DNA from: Imbricaverruca yamaguchii | Lineage: Eukaryota > Arthropoda > Thecostraca > Neoverrucidae | Direction: 5' to 3' | Assembly: GCA_034440575.1 (NCBI GenBank) | Contig: JAOTOL010001234.1 | Location: forward strand, 356,205-420,204 | DNA length: 64,000 nt | Shown: in pieces, positions 10,141 to 20,853 of the stretch | Layout: each line of letters starts with the position of its first letter | Position numbering within the stretch: position 1 is the first letter of the stretch | The notes under the pieces: generated by a model | Seen by the model: the letters and a program-made list of their open reading frames with translations, nothing else | Told to the model about the DNA's origin: nothing | Database searches by the model: none | Program-made: the position numbers and the translations under genes

Positions 10141-13100
10141 TTGACTCTCTAGTCTCTAGTCTGTTACTGTCATTGACTGTCACTAGTCTTCGACATAGTC
10201 GTTGACTTGACTGACTTCATCATGTTCTTGTCGATTGTATTCGATTCTAATACTGCCTTGTTCAGCAAGTGCTGTTGGGTTTCGTATTATTGCAGAAGCA
10301 GAGGTTGTCCTATCTTCCTGGCATTTCCAGCTGGCACGCCGTTCCACATGGTACCATCTTCACAAAGTTGCGTTGAACGATGCGTATTCGTTAGTGGGCT
10401 GTAATGGTAGCAGCTGTCGTGTACTCTGGCACCTGCGTTGGTGTCGCTGGTCTGCCGGCCTGATGGGTATCACGACGGCGGGCTGTGTGGTTTGACGGCG
10501 GTCTGTGTGGACTGGCGGCAGCCGGTGCCCGAGCCCCCCGACCTGGTCCGGCTGGAGCGCCATCTGACGCAGTACTCATACGTGGGCGGGCACGTGCGGT
10601 CGGCGGCCGACAGCCGGCTGATGGCGCTGCTGTCGCCGCCGCCGGCCCGACTGGCCGCCGTCAGCCGCTGGTGGCGCCACCTGTCGGCGCTGCAGGCCGA
10701 GCCGTGCGCCGACCACGGCCTGGCCCAGCCGACACTGCTGCGCCAGCTGGGCCTCGACCACCTGCAGGTGACTGGGCTGGCCGTGACTCTGACGCCGGCC
10801 GTAGCTCGCAGTGTGGCGCACCTCCGTCAGTTTAGTCACATATCGGCATCCTCAGTCTACCCACACTACAGCCTCAGCCCGCTCATGCTTCTATCTCAGT
10901 CCGCCCACACTGCATCCTCAGTCCGCCCTCACTCCTCCCTCGGTCCGCCCACACTACAGCCTCAGCCCGCTCATGCTTCTATCTCAGTCCGCCCACACTG
11001 CATCCTCAGTCCGCCCACACTGCAGCTGCAGTCAGCCCGCTGTTACATAGCATCGGCCCACGCACGTCTGTCGAGCGCAGTGTGACGCAGCCGGGTCGGT
11101 CCGTGTGCTGGGCGGCTCCACTGGAGCCCAACTGAGGCTGCTGGGGTGTGACGCCGTGAGCCTGTCGCCCGCGGCCGGCCCAGTCCCGCCTCCGCCGTGA
11201 CCGAGGACGGCCGACGAGCCGACCGTCACCGCCGGTGGTGTCCGCTGGCCGACAGTGTTGACCGGCCACGGCTGAGGAAGCACTAGGCCGACGCGAGTTT
11301 CCTGACGGCACATGGCGTCGTGGTAGTCGTGCCGCATGCCTCCGGTTTCGCCACAGCTGGGTGCGCATGGTGCTCCCAGTTAGTCTGAGACCGTCCCGCG
11401 CTAACATCTAGTGCTGCACCGCTCTAATTCCGCGCATGGTGTTTACGCTATTCACGTGGCATGGTTGAAAGTTGTTGCTTGCAGTCTAACGCGCCTGCCT
11501 ACGGACGGGCCCTGTCTGCCTATGGTGGGACACTCCTGCTTACTGCCGGTCATTGCTGTTTACCACGGTGCTCTTGCACCGCGTAACCTGCTATCTGGGC
11601 ACTGAAGCCGTGTCTGGAGCTAGACGTGTCAAAGCGTCAGTGTGCAGTCGCAAGCGTGCGTATTCTGCCACACGCCGTAGTCGTGGTCTAGTCGCGCCCG
11701 GCTCATCCGGCCGATATAGTGTGTGTACACGAGACATGAGACCGGCCCGTGTCGTGACAGCCACGCCTGATGGCGGCGGTACCGATATGGTGTGTGTACA
11801 CGAGACATGAGACCGGCCCGTGTCGTGACAGCCACGCCTGATGGCGGCGGTACCGATATAGTGTGTGTACACGAGACATGAGACCGGCCCGTGTCGTGCC
11901 AGTCACGCCTGATGGTGGCGGTACCGATATAGTGTGGACACGAGACATGAGACCGGCCCGTGTCGTGCCACCCACGCCTGATGGCGGCGGTACCGATATA
12001 GTGTGGACACGAGACATGAGACCGGCCCGTGTCCTGGCAGTCACACCTGATGGCGGGGGTACCGATATAGTGTGTGGACACGAGACATGAGACCGGCCCG
12101 TGTCGTGCCACCCACGCCTGATGGCGGCGGTACCGATATAGTGTGGACACGAGACATGAGACCGGCCCGTGTCGTGGCAGTCACACCTGATGGCGGGGGT
12201 ACCGATATAGTGTGTGGACACGAGACATGAGACCGGCCCGTGTCGTGCCAGCCACGCCTGATGGCGGCGGTACCGATATAGTGTGTGTACACGAGACATG
12301 AGACCGGCCCGTGTCGTGCCAGTCACGCCTGATGGCGGCGGTACCGATATATTGTGTGGACACGAGACATGAGACCGGCCCGTGTCGTGGCAGTCACACC
12401 TGATGGCGGGGGCACCGATATAGTGTGGACACGAGACATGAGATCGGCCCGTGTGTGGCGTCACACCTGATGGCGGGGGCACCGATATAGTGTGGACACG
12501 AGACATGAGATCGGCCCGTGTCGTGCCAGCCACGCCTGATGGCGGCGGTACCGATATAGTGTGTGTACACGAGACATGAGACCGGCCCGTGTCGTGCCAG
12601 TCACGCCTGATGGCGGCGGTACCGATATATTGTGTGGACACGAGACATGAGACCGGTCCGTGTCGTGCCAGTCACACCTGATGGCGGGGGCACCGATATA
12701 GTGTGGACACGAGACATGAGATCGGCCCGTGTCGTGACAGCCACGCCTGATGGCGGCGGTACCGATATGGTGTGTGGACACGAGACATGAGACCGGCCCG
12801 TGTCGCGCCAGTCACGCCTGATGGCGGCGGTACCGATATAGTGTGTGGACACGAGACATGAGACCGGCCCGTGTCGTGCCAGTCACACCTGATGGCGGCG
12901 GTACCGATATAGTGTGTGGACACGAGACATGAGACCGGCCCGTGTCGTGCCACCCACGCCTGATGGCGGCGGTCCTGGTGCTGCCATCAGCTCACGGCAC
13001 AGTACCCAGCAGACATCCCACTGAATCACAGGAGGTAATCCTGATCAGGACTCTGCCATTTTCATTGATATTAGAATGAGGAAATGGTTTGACGACCGTT

Positions 13101-16100
13101 GAACACTAGAGTTGAAAAGTTTGCTTAGATGTATCATTCAGTCTTCATCTCGTCTTCGGCTATTTGCAGCATCGATGGCCAATTCTTCAGTTTTGCTGAT
13201 ATACCTGGTAGGTTAGGGTGTAGTTTTCCACGAATGTTTTTCTTGTTTTCAAAAATAAAATCAATATCGCGAGCTTATTTGTAGCTCTATCAAATTGGCC
13301 CATATGGTTTACCTTGAAACAAGTTTGGTTGTGCACTTATGCTACGAATTTAGACGGGCATTATTTATATGCTATATGGTGATGTTCACCTTGCTATATC
13401 GACACAGAAACTGTCGCTCTCCTCCGGCAGTGGCGCTTCGGCTAGTGATGTCGGCTCAGGGACTGTGGCTGTCTTCCAGCGGTGGCGCTTCGGCTAGTGA
13501 TGTTGACCCAGGGACTTTCACTGTCTTCCGGCGGTGACGCTTCGGCTGGTAATGTCGGCTCAGGGACTGTCACTGTCTTCCGGCGGTGACGCTTCGACTA
13601 GCGATGTCGTCTCAGACACTGTCTTGCGGCCGTCGCGCCTCGGCTGGTGATGTCGGCTCAGGGACTATCGCTGTCTTGCGGCCGTGGCGCCTCGGCTGGT
13701 GATGTCGGCTCAGGGACTGTCGCTGTCTTGCGGCCGTCGCGCCTCGGCTGGTGATGTCGGCTCAGGGACTGTCGCTGTCTTGCGGCCGTCGCGCCTCGGC
13801 TGGTGATGTCGGCTCAGGGACTGTCACTGTCTTCTGGCGGTGACGCTTCGACTAGTGATGTCGTCTCAGTGACTGTCGCTGCCTTGCGGCCGTCGCGCCT
13901 CGGCTGGTGATGTCGGCTCAGGGACTGTCGCTGTCTTGCGGCCGTCGCGCCTCGGCTGGTGATGTCGACTCGGGGACTGTCGCTGTCTTGCGGCCGTCGC
14001 GCCTCGGCTAGTGATGTCGACTCGGGGACTGTCACTGTCTTGCGGCCGTGGCGCCTCGGCTGGTGATGTCGGCTCAGTGACTGTCGCTGCCTTGCGGCCG
14101 TGGCGCCTCGGCTGGTGATGTCGTCTCAGTGACTGTCGCTGCCTTGCGGCCGTGGCGCCTCGGCTGGTGATGTCGGCTCAGGGACTGTCACTGTCTTGCG
14201 GCCGTGGCGCCTCGGCTGGTGATGTCGGCTCAGGGACTGTCGCTGCCTTGCGGCCGTGGCGCCTCGGCTGGTGATGTCGTCTCAGTGACTGTCGCTGCCT
14301 TGCGGCCGTGGTGCCTCGGCTGGTGATGTCGGCTCAGTGACTGTCGCTGCCTTGCGGCCGTGGCGCCTCGGCTGGTGATGTCGGCTCAGCGACTGACGCT
14401 GCACAATGGACATGCTTTCTGCGTGCTCTGGTGTGTTGTGCACCTCACCGCACCACCTACACTAAGTTGACAACCATTGTGTATGTCCAGCCGGCATACG
14501 AGTTTACACCCAAGCGTCGGATACGCTGCTGTGTGTGGTGTCGGAGGGGTGACTTGCGACGGACACTTGCACGTGTGATGCTTCACGATTGGCTCCAGTG
14601 ATATTCACGCTTGAGGTAGTTCCATATAGGCGGTCCTGGCCACCGGGTCGGCCCAGCTGACGCTGAGACGCTGTCGGCAGAACAAGGAGCCGGTCGGCGA
14701 CGATGACACGCTACCCGACTCTGTGACGTCACAGCTAGCTCAACTGGTGGCCGACCAACTGCGGCCGCTGACCATCGCCCAGCTGAAGGTGCGAGCACTA
14801 CTGATCCCCTGACCGCTGACCATCGCCCAGCTCAAGGTGGGAGTATCTCTGGTCCCTTGACTGCGACCGCTGACCATCGCCCAGCTGAAGGTGGGAGTAT
14901 CTCTGGTCCCCTGACCGCTGACCATCGCCCAGCTGAAGGTGGGAGTACCACTGGTCCCTTGACTGCGACCGCTGACCATCGCCCAGCTGAAGGTGGGAGA
15001 CCCTGACCTCGCCGCTGACCATCGCCCAGCTAAGGTGGGAGTATCCTGGTCTGCGACCGCTGACCATCGCCCAGCTAAGGTGGGGAGCTTGGTCCACTAC
15101 CGCTGAATCGCCCCTTGGGATTTCTCTGACCGCTGACCATCGCCCAGCTCAAGGTGGGAGTATCTCTGGTTCCTTGACTGCGGCCGCTGACCTGAGTATT
15201 GCTGAGTTTGATTCTAATGTTGATCCAGGTTGCTTTAATTTTGAGCATGGTGATGCTGAAGTGTTATTCGCAGAACGATTCCGGACTTTGTCGAGTAAGA
15301 TTATACATCTGATTTATAGACACACTCAGCATCATCTCAATGATTACGTATTGAATTCCGATCGTACTCAGATACTGCGTTGTTGCCACCTTCCGACTGA
15401 GTGGATTAATTATAGCTGTTTCTGTTTTTATCCTCATGTACAACGTCACACACTTACGCACGAACAATGGATAACAGTTCATGCCAGATGTTTGTAATTC
15501 GAAGGTTCGTTTGTTGGCATGCTGTCCCGCACTCTACTCATGTATGACGTTGTGTGTGTGTGTGGCCAGAGGACCAGGCAGCTAGTGGACGACGAGATGG
15601 TCCGCACAGCGGCCGCCATGGAGCACAGCGTGACACAGCGGAACGAGGCGCTCGGCAACATCGGCAACCTCCTACACAGCTCGTGCATCGTCAGCAACGA
15701 CGAGGTCAGTGGACGCCGACGCCCGACGTCCGCACCCGCAGAACGGACCGGCGGGTGTGCTCTGCTGTCTTTTTTCCTCTCCCTTTCTCTGCCTCGCTCT
15801 CTCGCTCTCTGTCTATATCTATCTCTCCTCTGTTTCTGTTGGTGGTAGCTGGGTCGGATGGGAGTGATCTACGTGTCAGGGGGAGGGAGTATAGAGCTGC
15901 ACACCCTTGTAACTCGCTGCTATTGCTGCCGGCCCACGTACCCATTGACAAAGCTCAATCTGAATCAATTTGCCTGGTCACTAAAATGCTCTTTAATTCT
16001 GAATGCACGTTTGTTTGCTACAAATACGGCCGTTAGAAGTACAAAGAAACTGTTGCGTAGTGACTTGGCTATCAAGAAAAGACCTAAAAAGTTGATACTC

Positions 16101-19100
16101 AATTAAATTTGGCATCACAACTAATTGATGGACACGTGTATGCTGTCTGTCGCAGGACAACAACGGTGTGGAGCGCACGTGGGGCGACTGTGAGACGCGC
16201 CGGCGCTACTCGCACGTGGACCTGATCCACATGATCGACGGCATGGACGGCGAGCGTGGCGCCGTGGTGGCCGGCGGGCGCGGCTACTACCTGACGGGCG
16301 CCGCCGTCTTCCTGGAGCAGGCTATCGTCCAGCTGGCGCTCAGGATGTTGCTGCAGAAGGACTTCAAGCCGCTCTACACGCCCTTCTTCATGCGCAAGGA
16401 GATCATGCAGGAGGTGGCGCAGCTCAGCCAGTTCGACGACGAACTGTACAAGGTCCGTCAGGAACTATGCGTATCATACAGAGAGCTAGTGGACTCGAAG
16501 GGTATATTATGTATGTATGTATAGTTCCTTGCCAAGATTATCGTTGTTCTTTTCGTCACGTGTGCTTACTGGTGCTCTGTTATTGGTATTGTCCCATTTA
16601 ATTGGTTGATTTGGGGGAAGAGTGGCGGCCCATGGACCGGTTTGAGTTAAGTTTGCTGGAGCGAACGTTATGCGTTAAGTTTATGGTGCAGTTTTGTATT
16701 ATTTCACCATGCTGTTATCCAGATTTTGTCGCGCCTTGCATTTTTGTGTGGAAAGAATATCAACATCTTTGAAATCATGGTGCGACATCTCAAGATTCCT
16801 AAAACATGTGACATGTGCCACGAACTTAAATAATTGCCGTGATATCACTAGAGCATAGAGTGGAGATCAGTGTCCTAAAATTGTTTCACCATTAACTGTG
16901 AGGATGAAGAAAGAAGTTGCTTGGGAATAGTGAAAGATTGGAAGAAAATAAAGGATCGTCACTTAAGGATTAAAACAGTGGAATGCCTTTCACTTCAGTC
17001 AAATGCATTTTACATTATTTAGCAGTCGTGTGCATAAGGACTGCCCACACATGTGGCAAAATGGTAAAAACCTAAGACAAGGATGAAATAGCACAATTCC
17101 ATTAACTGTGAATTTCCAGGCCACGTGGTCAATTCTTTTACACTGGTGGAGATGATTAATTTAATTTTACTCGTGATAATGGTTAAGATATTCCAGTCTA
17201 ATGTTAATGTGTATTTTAAAGCTCCGAGTACTTATTGTGGCTGAATGAAGGTCGACAAAGCTGTTAGCTTTAGTTTCACTATGACACTTCGTATGCTGAG
17301 CACGAAGGGCAATTTCGTCACATTATTACGAGCGAGTACCAAGCCTAAGTGGTTTAGATCTCGTGCGGATCTGAAAGAAGTTAATATATGCGACCCGGGT
17401 CAACGCGGTACGGTCCGGCCCGACCGGTGCGATTGTACAACACTAGGAACGTTTGTGGAGAGAAAAAACTGATCATTTGGGCAAAGATAGAATGTTCTGT
17501 CTAAAGCAGACACCTTCATGAGGGCAACTTGTATTAAAACGATGTTTCTCGGTCCACTCTTCCCGTGCAAAAAAAAAATCAAGACAATTCGGAACTCAAA
17601 ATCTTGAAAGTAAAGTTGATTTTGTGTGAGCAAATATTTCGTCACCATGGTCGATTTCATCTTCCATTTATTTGATATTAAAAAGATTCCTGAATCACAG
17701 AGCCAAAACATGATGTCGGTCATGATCCCGTAGACGCTCATCCTAGTTACTGCCACTTTTTGGGTGTGTAGAACATTTCTCGGATGGTTTCGGATCATAC
17801 TCGTCAAGCGCTTTTCGATGAAACTAGTTGTTGTGCAGCGCTTAGTTTGGAAATTAGAGGGGGTACAAAAGACCCACCCCGAAACAGGGTGTAAGGATCT
17901 GACTGGAAGGACGTCGCGGTGTAACAGATTCATCCTCACCGACTGGATCCCCAGGGATGGATCCCAGGGGGAGGGCCTTATTGCCAGAGATGCACCTATG
18001 GGACAGGGGCGTGGCTGGCGTTACGGTATGATACGGCGCTCCTGCGCGATAGTACGGTTATGGCTCTTGATATGTCTACTAGGATGTGGCGCTCCTGCAA
18101 CTCCAAATAGCGACCTCTGCGTTATGGTGGCGCCCCTGTGAGTCATCACTATGTCCCTGTGGTTCGTCATGACGTCTCTGTAGCGAGGAGTGTGTCAGCC
18201 TTGCCGCAGCCGTCTGGGCTGGAGGCACCTCTCGCCACTTCGCTGATGGCTCGTTGCCATCGTACTCAGAGATCTTGAGATGTCACGCCGTCTTATATTG
18301 CACCGAAGAGTAAAGTACAGAGCATTGAGTGAGAAAATGTGCCACAATATGCAAAGCATACATGAACGTTTTAGTCAGGCGATGAAAATGACACCACACT
18401 CTCGACTGGCTGTTTAGTGAGCCAAATGCGCCTATGCAAGGATGCCAAACAATCGATTCCGGCCGGTCTCTATACAGCGAGAGAACGGTACTGCACCGTC
18501 GTGCACACAGGCTGGAAACGTGGCGCTCCGATAGCTTTCCACAGGCGGTCCTCTACAACTGGTCACGACGCGCTGCATGTTGTTTGGCATCACGGTAATC
18601 GGGGACGGTGCCCCGTCCCAAGCTGAGAAGTGTACTCCCTGGCAGCATGTAGGCGCCTCTAAAAATTACATCCCTTCAAAGGGACATTCGAAGGTTTCGG
18701 AAAGGCACCACGACTCGTCAAGTTAGGACATCGTGATTTGTCAGAAGGCCAAGTTAACCTGCAATGTGTGCATCTAAGGCTGCGTAAAGAAGGGGCCCAT
18801 ACCTGCTTTTGACTCTTCGTCCTTTTCACCTTGTTTACCAGTGAGGCATTATCGGGAACAATATGGCTGACGCGGCAGCGAAGAGGCAGCAGGCAAGCCT
18901 TTCCTTCGTGCACTTCCTCTCTGCCACACATCTCAACCAAGCAATCACTACCTTCGGGCTTAAATGGCAGTAAGCGTGGGGTTCCATTGGTAATAAGAAG
19001 CTGAAGACGTTGCAAAGGCGTCTAGTGATATGGGAATGATCATCGGTAAAATATAGGTGGGAGTAAATAGTACTCGCAAGATTGAGCATTGGGCACAGTT

Positions 19101-20790
19101 AGTTGTGTAACTTGGGTGTATGCAGCTAAGAATCCTTAGAACCCGAGAAGGCCCAGGCATGTTTAATCAGTGGCATATTATTGTATAATTTTTTATGAGC
19201 GTTAGGTGAACAAACCTGGTCGATGCGCCCCGTAGTTCAAATAGCCAACCAAGCAACCAGCGGGGAATCCTGGCCTGCGAAGTTTGATTTTTTCTCCGGT
19301 GATACCCATGGAGGAAAGATCGTAGGGGTTTGTGTTGCTTTTGGGAGGGGGCAGAGTGTGGCAGAGGGGGGGGGTGCGCACTTTGTCCCCAGGTTTTTCT
19401 GCATTAATATGTCTTGCTGTATGCCAAGTTTGAATGCACTGCGTCTAATTGTCTAAATTTGTTTTAAGTACCGCTTTAGGTTCCCATACCTCAAGGAAGT
19501 TCTACGCAACAAAGTGTATGCATTCACGGGCTGTCAATGGAACCAAGTTAAGGTCGATCCACAAGTTCCCTGATAACGTACGATACCCGAACCTGTGCAT
19601 TCCTCATGGCAGCTCCACATGCGGCCTCCCTCTTGCGTTCTGGCTACTGTTGAGAGAGCTGATATATTTATTTATTTGTTTAATCATACTTCAAAATTTT
19701 TATTTCTTCCTGCCATCCGACCGACAGTGAATTTGGGCGCAACCTTACTTCAAGCTGCCGGGTGATGGCCGTAACCTGCGCTGATCTGACCCCACCCACC
19801 AGGTGGTGGGCAAGGGCGGTGAGCGGGATGGCGACGCGTCCGTGGATGAGAAGTACCTGATAGCCACCTCCGAGCAGCCGATCGCAGCGTACCACCGTGA
19901 CGAGTGGCTTGCGGAGACAGCGCTGCCCATCAAGTACGCCGGCCTGAGCACCTGCTTCCGTCAGGAGGTCGGCTCGCATGGCCGCGACACGCGCGGCATC
20001 TTCCGCGTGCACCAGTTCCAAAAGGTGGGCACAGTCATCATGCTCTCGATCAGTGCATATACTTCACCAGGCATAACGGGAAACTTCTTCAAAATCATAC
20101 AGCATATAGGAATGTCATATAAAAGTGTACCCTTTCGACCCAAGCGCTGAAGAAGGTAGTTCCGTGAATCACCCTGCTATAGTTTTCTGTCGAACCGGAC
20201 GTGTTATGGGTGTGGTGAGATCACCAACGCTACCAGAGCCGACGGCCGCCGATCGACGGTGACTCGGCATCCGGCGACGTCCCGTCAGGTCTAAGGTCTA
20301 GCACGTTGGTCTTACGTTCGGTTGGACTTCATCCATTCTTGCAGCCGTGATGGATGTGTCACGGTTGTCGGTCAATCAGCCAAGAGCGTGGAGATGCGCT
20401 GTTGCCGTGCGGCGCGCCAGCCGCGGGGTGTTGCCCGCGACTGGGCGTGTGGGTCCGTCAATGGCCGACGGGAGGAGTTAGGAAAAACAATCGGTCGCCA
20501 GCGGACGTGAGACTGCGGAAAGACTGTAACCGGCGAGCTTATCGATCGCGGTGCTGGCAGTCGCCCTTCTAAATTGCTGTTGGCATCCATTATATTTTGG
20601 CCATACTGTTATCTTGACCTCGCACGCCGTCGGAGCCGTCACGGAATGTGCCGTGTCGCCTTCGCAGAATATGGCGTAAATTAATGCCGAACTTTAGACT
20701 TAGGGAATCGCAACGCAGTAGTCCTATACGCTAATCCCTGGCGGAGAGGAATTTAGTCACAAAAACAACACCCGTATGTATACATATATG

Positions 20791-20853
<63 letters not shown>

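Noticed and set aside
10485..10835. Second plus-strand frame across the GST-C-like exon
   Set aside because: GC-rich shadow in another frame; lacks the conserved SYVGG...PPPA...RWW pattern.
11703..12641. 312-codon minus-strand frame over the 71-bp array
   Set aside because: Repeat artefact; the period is not a codon multiple and the frame changes along the array.
11700..12975. Regular ~71-bp repeats reminiscent of a CRISPR array
   Set aside because: There are no unique spacers: the whole unit repeats, in an intron of a eukaryotic gene. It is a minisatellite.
14740..15097. Minus-strand frames with [12 protein letters not shown] repeats
   Set aside because: They are antisense to the exon-3-derived minisatellite and have no independent support.
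16868..17145. CACTA-type transposon
   Set aside because: Ends start CAGTG and the target duplication is 8 bp, which fits hAT; CACTA elements give 2-3 bp.
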